A DNA stretch of 64,000 nt from Luidia sarsii (lineage: Eukaryota > Echinodermata > Asteroidea > Paxillosida > Luidiidae), in assembly GCA_949987565.1 (NCBI GenBank), contig OX465102.1, positions 26,467,665 to 26,531,664 on the forward strand. Reading direction: 5' to 3'. Under the pieces are notes generated by a model. It did not search any database. It had not been told where the DNA came from and saw only the letters and a list, made by a program, of their open reading frames with translations. The translations under genes were made by a program, and so were the position numbers. This document shows, piece by piece, positions 12,056 to 23,885 of this stretch. Positions within the stretch are counted from its first letter, which is position 1, and every line of letters starts with the position of its first letter.

Positions 12056-12545
12056 TCACATTATACAGACCTGGCTCATCGCAAGATCATGCCAAGCCAG
12101 GCTTAGAATGTGGCTCAATAATGCAGACAAGGACACACGTGGTTTTGTACAGGCATAGGATCTAGTGTGGATTTCTGCTGGTAGGCCCACATGTACTTGT
12201 CCTGGGTAAAACAAAAGTCGGAATCCGCATTTGCATCAGACCATCTGTGCTGGGATCAGAGCCAAAGTGCACCGATTAATGTTGATTTGACTTAAACTGC
12301 TGAACTGACTTGAATTACCGAAACGAAAATTACAGAGCCTGAAGTTTGGATCTTAGCCAAGCATTTCTCCAGACTCAAAGGCCGAATACTTACGTATTGA
12401 TAACATTAGGCCCTCTTTTTTGTAAAATAAAATCAAAAATCAAAATGAGAAGTCATTAAAAAAACATTTGCTTGCTAAAATCTGATATTGTTAATTTGTT
12501 TAGATATAAAAGGTTAAGAAAAAAAGAAAGAACTTACCTGAATAT

Positions 12546-12668
12546 TAAAGGCACTCCGACTTTGAGAAAGGTCCTGCTAGGATCGAAACGTCAGGCCCAC
12601 TCAATTTTATGATTTGCATTTTGGTAGTTTTAGTCAGTGAGCAGTTTGCAACATTTTTGTATATCACT
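12546..12668. repeat. Dispersed repeat with GGATCGAAACGTCAGGCCC core
   Basis: Contains GAGAAAGGTCCTGCTAGGAT then CGAAACGTCAGGCCCACT, followed by GATTTGCATTTTGGTAGTTT and GCAGTTTGCAACATTTTTG. The same order recurs at 14274, 25853 and 57040, and shorter pieces elsewhere. Noncoding interspersed repeat of unknown class. Confidence 0.65.
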
Positions 12669-13258
12669 TTGAATATCAATTAGTGACTTTGAAACATTAA
12701 TAAGCGACTTCAATGATTCGTTTTTTCATTGTTTTGTTTGTTTTGAATTGTCCATGTGCATTTATTAGTACCTTGTTTCTTATTCTCAAATGCACAATAT
12801 AAGTATAATTTGTTCCCAGTCCCCTTTTGACCAATTTCAGAAAACAAAATATGTACCAGACAAGTCGATCTCACCGACGGGTCTGGTACCTTACCGGTAT
12901 CTCACAGGTCTTGCGTGATGCAAAATTAATGCCGGGAGAGACGCAGGGCACGCATTATGCGAGGCAGATTTGAATAATTTCAACGTGAATTCATAAATCT
13001 TTACTCCAGGCAGTTATACATATTCATTTTCGGCACTCGACGTGGGGAGTTTGAGAACTGTTTAAAAATGTTTTCACTTGCTTTTTTCATTACTTTTTTA
13101 AAAAGTCCTTTATTAAAGGCGGTGTGCACAACACTAAATGCAGGGCAATGAACCAAAAGGAATGTTTTTTCTACATGATTATCCTTTACAATGCGACCCT
13201 AGGCGTTTGGAACGATTGCCATTCATAGCCTACGTGAAGTTTAAAAAGTAGTTTTGTT
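12669..13258. other. No supported gene
   Basis: AT-rich sequence without exon-like borders. I see no assignable structure. Confidence 0.35.
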
Positions 13259-13261
13259 GTA

Positions 13262-13505
13262 GTGTACGTGGACAAAAGGTCGACGAAAAGGTCGAAGGTC
13301 GAAAATGTTGATTTTTAAATTATGTTTACAAGATGGACGACAAGTCGAATTGCATAATATACGACTAGACGATTATAATATATCCGGCGAGTCGACAAAT
13401 CGGACATTAGAGAAGTCAAACAGCCAAATGCTCGAATGGTCGAATGGTAGAATAGTCGAATAGCCGACTAGTCTGATAGCAGAGAAGGCGAAACAAATCG
13501 CATAA
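13262..13505. repeat. Degenerate GTCGAA-rich tract
   Basis: About 240 bp rich in GTCGAA/GTCGAC words (AAAGGTCGACGAAAAGGTCG, CTCGAATGGTCGAATGG, AATAGTCGAATAGCCGACTA). It reads as a decayed short tandem repeat with no coding signal. Confidence 0.55.
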
Positions 13506-14273
13506 ACGAATCTATGCTAAAATCTATGCTAAATTTTTTTTTGGGAAAAGCAAATCTCGGACATATCCGATGGAAGAGAGGTAACTTGACTATCCATCAG
13601 CTCATTGATATTTTATCAAACTATTGGGGGTCAGGCTGCCCTCTCGGTACGTTTGCGCAGCTGACTAGTAGGAAAAAAATAGGCTTTCCTTCCATTTGGG
13701 TCCAAGACGCAAGACACATCACCCAACCCACGAGACACGATCTCCGTGAAGCTTCTTATGTCAAGTGGAGGGAACGTCCAGTCTGGACAGCACGGAGTCG
13801 ACGGTGTGAATCCTTAGAGGGGGGAACGGCCTGTCAAGACGAGTTATGTGCGATGTTTTCATCCCTGGAGTTCACCGATCCGGTGTCAACGCTAATTCGG
13901 TCCACCCGCTAGCTGTGTTGGGGGACAGAATCATCTGGATCAAAATGTCCCCCGGACAAGATTATCCAGGTAAAAGTGTGTCCAAGACAAAATAATATTG
14001 ATGCCAAAACCGGGTAAATTTGTCCGTGCAGACACAATAAACATAACACCGGACCGCACCTTCTCGACAGGCAATATTTAATATTGAATGAGATAAGGAA
14101 CGATTCACGCATTACTGCCCGTAACTCTCGTAGGAAAGACAACATGTGCTTCAATGACTCCGGCCAAATTATCATAGCTCCCTCTGTCAGCTGTCAAAAT
14201 ACAAGTTGCACCTAGGGCAAAAGACTACCAAATGAATACCCAGTCGATGTTTACACAGAAACATTCTTAAAAA

Positions 14274-14405
14274 TTAGTGGGCCTGACGTTTCGATCCTAG
14301 CAGGACCTTTCTCAAAGGCAGGATCGAAACGTCAGACCCACTAGATTTTGAGATTTGCATTTTGGTAATTTTAGGCAGTAAGCAGTTTGCTACATTTTTG
14401 TATAT
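14274..14405. repeat. Dispersed repeat, self-complementary copy
   Basis: GCCTGACGTTTCGATCCTAG, then AGGACCTTTCTCAAAGG, then its reverse (CAGGATCGAAACGTCAG), followed by GATTTGCATTTTGGTAATTT and GCAGTTTGCTACATTTTTG. The head-to-head cores can form a hairpin. Same family as 12546-12668. Confidence 0.65.
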
Positions 14406-15230
14406 AACTCAGAGACAGTAATTATTCAGTATAATCTGAAAAACTGCATCCAATGTGTGTGATCCTCGAACTGCTGTAGCCGGCAAATGACTTATGAGTG
14501 AAAGTGGAGGGGGAAGGACGTGCGATCACTGGAGATACCCGGCAGCCATAACGCGCTTCTGACTAGCGCCCCCAGCCGATCAAGTCATAGATGACTAATA
14601 CGTGCCATCCTCGGTGTCGTTCTATTCCCACTGTCTGAGGAGTGGCTCTGAGCATCGACCGACGACTAATGAGAGGCGATCCATGCAGAGCGATTCATCT
14701 TGCGCTGTGACTGCAGACCAACGACTCATGCTGGGGGTTGTTTCCACTGAAGCGAGGTAGCACTCCTGGAGCCCCGCCCTCCTTAAGGCATTGTACGCAG
14801 TACGAAGGCGTCGTTTATTCCCCCAATTCTCCGCAATTATTACAGTCATGGACGGATCTGCATTCGGCCACACGCCCCGGAGGGAGACTATAACGTGCCG
14901 ACAGCAGACCTTCAAATTCCGAGACAAGTCGCAACCGATGTAGTTTCCAGGTTTGAGGCGACGATACCGAAGCCGGTGTCTCAGTCTGACTCAGTGGGTC
15001 GTAAAGAACCTGATAGAGTCGTTTCAGTCGGATACTTGTTGCCGGTCAGCGTTCAATTCACTCGGATGTTGGGTGAACGCGCAGACCTTCGACTACTCAA
15101 AATGCGGAAATACTCAGATTCGATTTTTGCCTGCGTTTCCGCGAATATGAACGCTCCTGTGGACATGCATGCTAATTAGCCCTTGGCGGTCAGGTGACGT
15201 CATGTGAAAAACCGCTATAGCAGTGCTGCA

Positions 15231-15238
15231 TATAAAAG
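15231..15238 (+). promoter_or_regulatory. TATA box with upstream CRE-like site
   Basis: TATAAAAG lies 47 bp before an ATG that opens a hydrophobic peptide. A palindromic TGACGTCA lies at about 15195, 36 bp upstream of the TATA box. Together they look like a compact promoter; activity is inferred. Confidence 0.4.
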
Positions 15239-15277
15239 ACCCGTGAACACTGGCGCAAAGGAAAGAGTTTACGCCAA

Positions 15278-15354
15278 ATGTGCTTGACCATTTTGGATGC
15301 ATTGCTTTTGTTCATGATGCTTTACGCAAACATTGTCTCCACGACAGAGAAAGG
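15278..15354 (+). CDS. Candidate signal-peptide exon or 26-codon micro-ORF
   Basis: ATG 47 bp after a TATA box opens MCLTILDALLLFMMLYANIV, a hydrophobic leader-like stretch, then STTEKG and a stop. A weak donor (AAAGG|GTAGCT) lies just before the stop, so it may be the first exon (phase 2) of a secreted protein or a very short ORF. No downstream exon was identified. Confidence 0.3.
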
Positions 15355-15359
15355 GTAGC

Positions 15360-16870
15360 TGCTAAACAACCGGAAGCTGCATTTTACCACGAGCAATTCT
15401 GGATATTTTTTTATTGTTCATTATCATTCAATGTTTACCAAGACCAAGAAATCCCGAATGAAAGTACCCTATCGACCCATCTAAACATTTACTGTAACTT
15501 AAATGTTGCATGTAATTATACGATAAATAATATGGGATCGAAAACATCATTTTTAAAATCAGCAAAGCTTAATTCCTGACACCGCATTTTGAGTACCGTA
15601 CTGTTCTGTGCAAAGGAATCGGACTCCTGCTTCCTTTTTCTGAATGATCAAAATTTGATGAATTACTTGTTCATCAGAAAGTTTGCCACGGTATCAGACA
15701 TTCCGTGAAATCGTAGTGCTCGAAAATCTGCCGTTTTCGAGAAAAGAAGAAAAATGGTAACCATTTAATTTTATTTTCACGGTTTTTTTTGTACAATGGT
15801 TGACTGATTGAGCGGAAACTTGTCTAATGTTATTATATACGTTGAGTTTGACAAGTCAGGGAAGCGATTCTTTGTCAACCTTCGCAAAATGGTGTACACT
15901 ATAGGCCCTACCTTTAAGAATTTATCAGACACCGCAAATTTCTAAAACATTCCATTTAATCCATCCAAATGAGAATTATTTGCAAAGTCAACTAGAAGTT
16001 ATACTACTTTTTTCGGCAATTGAAGAACCCCGACTGTGATTTGACTATAGGTAACCAATCCACCTATAATAACTATAAAGTACATATGACCGAAGCTGTG
16101 TGACTAGAAAATGACTTAACACCACCAATAGGCATCAGTACCTTTATTGATTTGATGTTCACCGAAGACAGGTCTTCCTTCGTGAAACCAATATAACCTC
16201 TGCTATCACCCTCTGAATAGAGATAGACTAACCCTTATACTAACTTAACTACTGTATAACCTTTTTTCGGCGAAAATAATAGTTAATAACAAGTACCCAG
16301 CGAGACGTCCATTTCGACATTGTGAGTTTAAAATGGGTGCAGTCGCTGTGATCTGATCCGTCCGACACTGGAGAAAAATAGAAATGAAACACACAAACAA
16401 CCCGTTAATTATAGTCCCGAAGAAGGGTTTAAAGGTCAACAGGGGACACAAAGCGAGGTTATAAGGACCACAAGACAACGCACCAGTTGTCACAATATAG
16501 GGCCATAGCTACATAGACAAACTTAACTGGCGAGAGACTATAAGCTTTAATCATCAGAATAATGTTCACCGTGGTAAATATTTTCACTGATTATTATTCC
16601 ACTGATGAGCAGAATAAAACGGCCGACATGGATAGGCAGAAGGAGGAGATGGAAACGAAAACGATATATGCATGTCGGATACAAAGAGGACAGAAATAAA
16701 AAGGTATCAAGTAATTAATTCAATTACAATTACATTTATTTCGATGCTGCATAATGGACTTTACAAAGTGAAGTACATAATTTTATTTAACCTGAATATA
16801 GTTGATAATATTATCATACACATAAAACCTACGTTACAAAATGGCAGCAATTAAGTACAAACTTGTACAG
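15360..16870. other. No supported gene
   Basis: AT-rich with scattered short frames. No recognisable exon, repeat family or RNA gene. Confidence 0.35.
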
Positions 16871-16875
16871 TGAGA

Positions 16876-17124
16876 CTATGGCCCTTTTCCAAAACCCGGC
16901 TTCGGCTTCGGCTCCGACTTCGTCTCAGTTATCAAAATGCTGAAATACAAGTTGGAGTTCCTTGTCGTAGTTGAAGCTTTGGTTTCCTTTTCGAAACTCA
17001 GTAAAACATTCAAAAATGCTGCCAAAGGCTTCCTGTTTTCATGCCTTGTACTTGAAATGGATGAAAGATCCAGAGACAAAGCCGGAGCCTGAGCCTAAGC
17101 CAGGCTTTGGAAAACGGCCTATGT
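16876..17124. mobile_element. MITE-like element (family 2, copy c)
   Basis: The left arm is CCCTTTTCCAAAACCCGGCT, followed by TCGGCTTCGGCTCC. The right arm is GGAGCCTGAGCCTAAGCC, then AGGCTTTGGAAAACGGCC. The interior shares GTTATCAAAATGCTGAAATA, GTTGAAGCTTTGG and GCCTTGTACTTGAAATGGA with the other copies. Non-coding. Confidence 0.7.
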
Positions 17125-17135
17125 TTCCGATGGGG

Positions 17136-17345
17136 GCTTGTCAAACTCAACGTAAAATAGGCACTGCATGCTCGGTGCTTTGCCCGTTTGCCTGCTGAAA
17201 ACAACATACAGTTAACTTGATATACGGGGTGATTCGAACCTGCGACTGTTGTAATACTGCATGCAGACGTCTTAACCACCGGATCACGGAGCTGGTCCAC
17301 CCGATTCCACCGAACGACCTCGAACTCCATCTGGACCTTGACGTG
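17136..17345 (-). mobile_element. tRNA-derived SINE family 2 copy
   Basis: Contains GTGCTTTGCCCGTTTGCCTG and GCTGAAAACAAC, then a reversed tRNA-like region (GGTGATTCGAACCTGCGAC, CAGACGTCTTAACCACCGG). The reversed word carries a B-box (GGTTCGAATC). Copies recur at 24.6, 34.3, 52.5 and 57.3 kb. It is a SINE fragment rather than a functional tRNA gene. Confidence 0.6.
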
Positions 17346-18167
17346 GCTCAATCATAGGCAAACCTGTGAAATAATTAAGTTGGAAATGCTCATGGAATCA
17401 ATACGAAGGATAATAGCTGTGGTTTTAACACTTTCTTGAAGCTGGAATGATGTGCGCATGCACGTGGAAAAAAAAATCCCAACTCACTTAAGCCGTTGTA
17501 ACACAGGAGGCGGAGTGAGCCGGAATGCCGGCATATTTTTTTTGCATATTCCCGGATATTCAAAGTGTAGTTTGAATAGGCTGACTGCACTCTGACAGAA
17601 TTCCAAAAATCCCTATTCCTAATACCAGCAATAAGGCCGGACGTGGTCTAGTTAAAGGGCTAAGGTAATTGCCCAATAAAGTAAAAGTGAAACTGCTGGA
17701 TTGCGCTGGGACAAATCAACCACAAACACTTTCCAGAAGTGCATTGGTTCGACAGATGCCGCGCATCACGATTGGCCAACGGGTTGCAAACTCTTGAGGG
17801 TGCACTGCTGCGATTCGCCCGTATTATTCCCATATACATAGGCCGCGTCCGAAACGGGCTTCCAGAGCTACGGCTCGGGCTATTGTCTTCGCATCTCATT
17901 GTGTATTGCCAATAGGGGGAAGACCTACACCTAGCTCTAGCCACCCGTTTCGGACACGGCCATTTATAACCTATAGATGGTCAGTGTCTATTAGAAACGG
18001 CGTCAGGATACTGTAATGCCAAGGGGGATCCGACTGATGTCAAGGTATGGGCGGAAGTAAAAAGCAGCGCCAAACGTTTGTAGGTCGGGTGACGTGACGC
18101 GCGATAAACGTTGCCATTAGTTCCACGATGCTATGTGGCGACGCTCACCCACATACCTGCTTTTTAT

Positions 18168-18404
18168 ATGGCCCTTTACGAATCCATGATCAGGCTCGGG
18201 CTTAGGCTCCATCTTCGTCTGACAAAACATCCAGGTTTTATTTTGACGCAGAATTTGAAGATTGTTGGGCTTAATAAGTACAGAGTATTCACCATGAAAC
18301 TGGGACCATATCCTTGTGTTTATGCCTGTGATATTATAGCGTGTGAGAGAAATATGACTGAAGCTTAAGCCCGAGCCTAAACCTTCATTTCGTAAACGCC
18401 CTAT
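18168..18404. mobile_element. Diverged MITE-like element (family 2, copy d)
   Basis: The left arm GATCAGGCTCGGGCTTAGGC and the right arm GCTTAAGCCCGAGCCTAAAC form an inverted pair flanked by GGCCCTTTACGAA and TTCGTAAACGCCC. The interior differs from copies a-c, so it may be a related subfamily. Confidence 0.5.
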
Positions 18405-19700
18405 GTACGAACACGACGGCGCCCTTTACTTCCACGGATAATATTGCCAAGATGGCAGCCTCCATGGCATTTCAGTCTGGCGCCCGCTATTGTCCGCCTA
18501 TAGACTATATGTGTCTATGATTATACCGTAGGGAAACCTGATGGTTGCAAATCAATCTAATTTTTGTAAACAGGTATAACGCGGAGTGAAATGGGGAACA
18601 TAATAATTAACACATTAATTACCGTATGCAAAGTCAGCATCATCCTTCTTAGCCGTAGGGAACGCTTCTATATCAAAGTCCGAGGAACATGAATAGGATT
18701 ATAAAATATGAACCTTGAAATCAATTGTATCTTATTATACACACCAATATACATCAAAATTATTGTGGAATGGCGAGAAGCAGTGAACAAAAATTAGGAA
18801 AAAAAAATATGGATGACAATAGTCTTTCGAAGCAATTTAAACTTGAAGTGCACCTTATTCCAGCATCATTAACTATCAAAATATAACATAAAACTATAAC
18901 ATTTACTTCCTTGAAAAACAGAGTGATTATACATGAATAATATGAAATGATTTACCTCGTCTTCTCAGAAGTTGCTGGATACTTTTTATGAATGCTTCAG
19001 GCAGCGAACAAAAAGTAAAATCCAATGTTTTAAAAAAAGAAGCCAGCAATTGGAATTTTTCTTGGCAGAAACATGTGCCTGTTTGTTTGGCAGTTCCAGG
19101 TTGCTTTATTGGTATCAAGATAATTAAACAACTTGCAATGACTTGATTTTGAACGCTAACCAATGACTTTTTGCTTATATTCACGGCCAAAGAGGAAATG
19201 TTTAACCAATATTATGAAGCTGATACATGTACGTGAATAGCCTAAGAATCGAAGTTTTGCTGGGCGGGGAAAACACCCGAATGAGGACGACCATGACATC
19301 ATGCTTGAAACGTCGATAATAAAATTATGACTTCTCAGAACCACGTACACCGGTACAGTATATCTTCACGGGGTAACATTTCTGCACGTTATAACCGGAA
19401 ACTGTTTGCTCCACAATGTAAATGTATATTTTATACAATTCATTATCCTGTTATGCTATAAGCTGCGGTCTTAGGAAGACAGAAGGAATCGCCCGTCCCC
19501 ACACGTAATATTCAGTTTTAGTTCCGGCCTCGTTCTGCTCGCTAAATGCCCAGTCCGAATACATGTGGAGGGGTCTTAACAGGTTACATAGTTTAGCAAG
19601 GAGTTACCTAAGAGATCCGGATCGATGCGGCTCTTTCCTACGAGCTCGTCACCTACGAGCAAGACATAATTTACAAAGCAGTAAATATATAAAAAGGCCT
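18405..19700. other. No firmly supported gene
   Basis: AT-rich. A minus-strand donor-like ACGAG|GTAAAT at about 18955 follows a short open stretch after a pyrimidine-rich tract, but the reading frame is ambiguous. Nothing else is assignable. Confidence 0.3.
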
Positions 19701-19707
19701 CGAGCTA

Positions 19708-21080
19708 AATCAACGCTCTTTCCCAACATAACTAGACTGGTATGTTTATACCGTGCAGACTCACCGATAATCGTGGGCTGCTAGATTGTGTGTAAACTGT
19801 TAGATTGATTCCTCGTCCTGGTTTGGGACATTGGTCCAAGGAAGACAGGAAGGACTCATCGTTCCACGTAATAATTGGTCTGAGTAGACCTGTGTACTTC
19901 TGAACTCAAAAACCAACTATTATATTGTTGGCTATACGAATGATTTATGTTTCAGATCATCTGTCGAACTGCATCCATTTACAAAAATAAATACACGCTC
20001 TAAGTTAAAGGTGCTTGAAAAAACTACATAGGTGAATGGTATGCATTGTGTGGTTATAATTATTGGCCTCCACTCAGACACAGGACATTTAATTTCTGGA
20101 ATCCCAAACAGGGGAATGTCGCAAATCGGTATCCGTTGGAGAGTGTGGTTCACACAAAAATATTCGGAGGACTAGGAAGAGGTCGTTCTGTTTGTATTAT
20201 GTCGGCCTGTAGTCACGCACTCATATTTACCATTGTCTAGAGAACGGCCATATGGTCCGTGACCTATCGGGAGCCCTTTGGCTTCAGGGGCACTGGCATC
20301 TTCGTGGAACACGATAACAATAGACCGAGAACCAGAGTTCACTTTACAAATCCAAGCCGGTAACTTATTTTTAGTTAGTCAATTCATAGCGCACTTGGGC
20401 TTAATTCAAAGTAAACTATTCTTACTCAACGCTTACTCCCAACATTACTAGACTGGTTTGTGTATAGTGTGCAGACTCACCCATAATAGTGGGCTGCTAG
20501 ATCGTATGTAGACTGTTAGATTGATTCCTTATCCTGGTTATAAGCTTCGTTCCAAGGAAGACAGGGAAGACTTATTAGTCAACGTAATAATTTGTCTCAG
20601 TGGACTTGTGTACTTCTGTGCTCAAAAACTAACTATTACATATTGTTGGCTATACGAAATATTTACATGGCAGATCGTATGTCGAAAAGCATCCATTTAC
20701 AAAAGGAAATACACGCTCTAAGTTAAAGGCGCTTGAAAAAAGTACATAGGTGAATGGTATGCATTGTGTGGTTATAATTATTGGCCTCCACTCAGACACA
20801 GGACATTTAATTTCTGGAATCCTAAACAGGGGACTCGGAAGAGGTCGTTCTGTTTGTATTCTGTCGACCTGTAGTCACGCACTCATATTTACCATTGTCT
20901 GGTTTACGGCTATAGTGTGGGTCACTTGGCGAGGCAGCTTTGGCTTCGGGGACACTGGCACCTGCATGGAACACGATAACAATAGACCGAGAACCAGAGT
21001 TCACGTCACAAATCCCAGACGGTCACTTGTTTTTAGCTAGTCAATTCATTGCGCACTTGGACTTAATTCAAAGTAAACCG
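19708..21080. repeat. Tandem duplication, about 718-bp unit, two copies
   Basis: Copy 1 runs from about 19708 to 20400 and copy 2 from about 20424 to 21080. The word GGTGAATGGTATGCATTGTG is at 20031 and 20749. Both contain CACAGGACATTTAATTTCTG and GAACACGATAACAATAGACC. One block of about 45 bp near 20265-20310 / 20985-20940 is much more divergent than its flanks. Both copies keep an open minus frame containing DNGKYECVTTG. Confidence 0.8.
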
Positions 21081-21838
21081 AAGCGGCGGTGCTTCCGAAA
21101 ACGCTGTGTCCTTCTGCGCATGGCGATGTTTGAAATAATGCTCTTTTCCAATCGCGTCGTGATTACCGTGTTCACGAGTTCACTAGTCGTGAAGAGGCGT
21201 TCCAATCCTCTGGTAACTCGTGGTCACCAGTTCACGACTTGTCAACAAAATGGAGTCATGACGTCAAAGGGCACAGAGTTTTTACCAGCATCGAATGATC
21301 GATGCATGCATGGGTTACAATGAGATTACGATACATACGGTGGCGGCTTCTGCAATCAGGAACGAAAAGGTGAATGAATTTACCATGAATGTACTACGCT
21401 GTACTACACGAACATGTCAGGACTAATAATAGTAATAATTTACATTACATTAGCTGCGAGTAGTCGGCGTACGAGTTGTCCAACTCGCGTACGTTTGCGA
21501 AAACCAGCCGCGTAGCAACCAGCATAATTATGCTCTCCGGTCTTTGCGCTTGCGCAATGTGCGTGTTGGCGTGGTGTTAGTGAGTAGCATTGGAATGCTG
21601 CCCACTCGTGAACTTGGAAATACTGGTCGTGAACACGATAAACACAACGTGATTGGAACGCAGCATAAGGGCGATTCACAATAGTGCGCCCTCAAAGCGC
21701 GTTCAGCCCATAACAGTGCGCGGAATCTCTCGACCAAAGACACGTCTGGCGGAGACGGTCGACATAATATTGTGTGCACTGTGATTGTCACAAGCGTTGC
21801 AAACACATGAGGGCGCACTATTGTGAATCGCCCGCATA
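21081..21838. other. No supported gene
   Basis: Contains short inverted words around GGGCGATTCACAATAGTGCG (21668) and AGGGCGCACTATTGTGAATC (21810), probably the ends of another short element of about 160 bp. No exon recognised. Confidence 0.35.
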
Positions 21839-22291
21839 TGTGACCCGGCACAGCGACATGAGGAATATCCCACCAAAACACTTTTCCAGTAAACAACGCC
21901 TGAAGTCAAAGTATCTTCTCAATTCGATTAAAAATCAATTTTTGTGTGTGTGGTATTTTCGGAAAGTTAATGTATTGGAGGATATTATGTCCAAAGGATT
22001 TTTCCGAAATCCGTCCCTAAATGTTGGGGGAGTGTTTGTGTACTGTTTTTAATGAAAATATAAAGTTCCTGCCTTTTTGAATGGCCGCTTTCGAGGAGTT
22101 AGACTGGTGCTGCTATATTGTGTCTGGTGCCCAATGAACGAGCGAAGTCCCCTTGTACTATTTACAACAAAGTTTGTACGGAAATAAATTTGATATCATT
22201 CGAAAGCTAATGGTATACTCTTTCACATCATTAGAAAATCTCAAAATCTCAAAAGTGGGGGTTATTCCTCATTATGCTGTGCCGGGTCACA
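21839..22291 (+). mobile_element. MITE family 1 copy, 453 bp (longest)
   Basis: It starts TGTGACCCGGCACAGCGACA and ends TATGCTGTGCCGGGTCACA, with TA on both sides. It has more internal sequence than the other copies (CCTTGTACTATTTACAACAA), so the shorter ones are probably internal deletion derivatives. No transposase frame. Confidence 0.8.
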
Positions 22292-22569
22292 TATAATGTA
22301 GATCCCAGAGTCCTATTATTAAGAATAATGAAGGAATATTATAGTAAACGAAGTATACCATTTACTGATTTATATGACCACATTGCAAAATTTAATTTCC
22401 AACTTGCAGAGGATCTGACGCTTCGATCCGAGTAGCACCTCTCCCAAAAGCCGAATCGGGTCCTGCTAGGATCGAAACGTTAGTTCTTCTGCATATACTT
22501 TCGAGATGGCCAGAATATTGGGTGAGATTCACCCCGTGTTGAGGCCGTGACTCATGTAGGTGTACTTAC

Positions 22570-22627
22570 CCGCGGCAATGGCTCGGGCGGTGCCAACTAG
22601 GATCAACAGACTGATCGCTAGCTTCAT
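22570..22627 (-). CDS. Signal-peptide first exon of an unidentified secreted or membrane protein
   Basis: On the minus strand ATG opens MKLAISLLILVGTARAIAA, a textbook signal peptide: Lys after Met, a Leu/Ile core, then small residues before the cleavage site. It ends GCG G|GTAAGT, a strong donor, leaving phase 1, the same exit phase as the signal-peptide exon of gene A. The rest of the gene would lie at lower coordinates; the minus exon candidates at 2.7-5.3 kb could belong to it but are 17 kb away. Confidence 0.55.
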
Positions 22628-22879
22628 CCTGAGGCCTCGTTACCGTCCGATCCTCGTGGACAAGTCAAATCGAGCTTCAATGCAATAACACAAACGTGTA
22701 CTTTGCAAACATGTTGCAGAGGCAAAACCTTAGAATTGAATCAGTCAGAAGCAGCCACCAAATCCAAAGAATCCCCAAATACACAAAAAATGACTGAAAA
22801 ATATCGGTGAACAATTTTTTGAGAATTTGACTGGACCAGGAACTGAACACGAAACCTCTTGCTTAAAGTAGCATCGCGT

Positions 22880-23070
22880 TCCAAAATGGCAAAGAAAACG
22901 TTGACAGGCCTAGACTTAAATCCAAGAACTCTGGTTTTGCGTATACTGTAGCAGCGCTCTCACCATCTGAGCTATGCAGCCTTTAGATGATGGCATTCCT
23001 AATTGTTCAACTATTTTGGCCAGACTGGGGGCGCTAGTCAGAAGTATTCAAGCATTAAAACAGCTGTATA
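22880..23070 (-). mobile_element. SINE family 1 copy
   Basis: In reverse orientation: GGCAAAGAAAACGTTGACAG, then a tRNA-like segment (AGCGCTCTCACCATCTGAGC), then TTAGATGATGGC, CGCTAGTCAGAAG and AGAGATAACGCCCC. Homologous copies lie at 23.7, 39.6, 40.7, 44.2, 50.4, 50.7 and 53.8 kb. Confidence 0.65.
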
Positions 23071-23164
23071 TTTTCAGAGATAACGCCCCATTTAAATTCA
23101 GATACAAACGTGTATTTTTATTCCAAACCTGGATCCAAAGTAGATCAAAATAATGTCAAATTCA

Positions 23165-23290
23165 AATAAAGGAGTGTTAGCGGTGACCCTTTGTATAAGG
23201 TCTCTTAAAGAAGAGGTGTGGTTCTGAAAAGAACGTGAGAACCGCACTTCTTCTTTAAGAGACCGTATACATGGTGTCGCCGCAAACCCT
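23165..23290. repeat. Hairpin repeat with GGTGACACC-type ends
   Basis: AAGGTCTCTTAAAGAAGAGG and its inverse (CTTCTTCTTTAAGAGACC) flank GGTTCTGAAAAGAACGTGAG, making a long stem. The right flank ATGGTGTCGCCGCAAACC matches degraded versions near 24930, 37880, 47490-47670 and 53265. Probably a short fold-back element. Confidence 0.55.
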
Positions 23291-23684
23291 TCTACATTGT
23301 TTCACCCACCATGTAAAGCCTTAAGTCTTATACAAATTCAAATGTTTAATTCTAATTGAATGGTCGTTTTTTGTTTTAGCAAATTCAAGCCATGGGGTGA
23401 TTCAGTATACAGTTGCGATTAACTGCATAATGATTTGGTGCGGGCAAGGCTTTGGTCGTGGTGAAACCTTTCTCACTATTAACTGAAATCACACAACTCT
23501 CACATTTTCACGAAACCGCCTTTTTCCAATACAAACCTCGGCGCATAGTGTGCTTGTACCCCAACGCTGGTAAATTAATATGCCTACACAAGCGACCATA
23601 GTCTTAGTCTTAATAATAGGTAAACAAATCACAAAATCACAAATGTCACAAAAACTCACATGGAACTTGGTAAACATGTTTTGA

Positions 23685-23885
23685 AGAAAAAAGAAAAGAA
23701 AAGAAAACTTTGACCGGACCGGAATTTAAACCAATGAACTCGCACCATCTGAGCTATTCAGCCCTTAGATGGTGGCCTTCCCAAATAGTCAACTATAATT
23801 ATATAGTCCTTGTCGGGTAGGGCTCCCTTCAGAAGTATTCGACCATTATAAGTCGTATATTTCCAGGGATCACACCCTCTCCCCG
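23685..23885 (-). mobile_element. SINE family 1 copy
   Basis: AGAAAACTTTGACCGGACCG, then AATTTAAACCAATGAACTCG, CACCATCTGAGCTATTCAGC, TTAGATGGTGGCC and CAGGGATCACACCC. Diverged tRNA-like head, reverse orientation. Confidence 0.6.

Noticed and set aside
13514..13912. 132-codon plus frame
   Set aside because: No recognisable domain, no convincing splice borders, and it begins in the degenerate GTCGAA tract.
14622..14927. 101-codon minus frame
   Set aside because: GC-richer DNA but no domain, signal peptide or splice-compatible partner could be identified.
18955..19190. Minus frame ending at ACGAG|GTAAAT
   Set aside because: The acceptor is uncertain and two frames are equally open over the last 39 nt, so an exon cannot be assigned.
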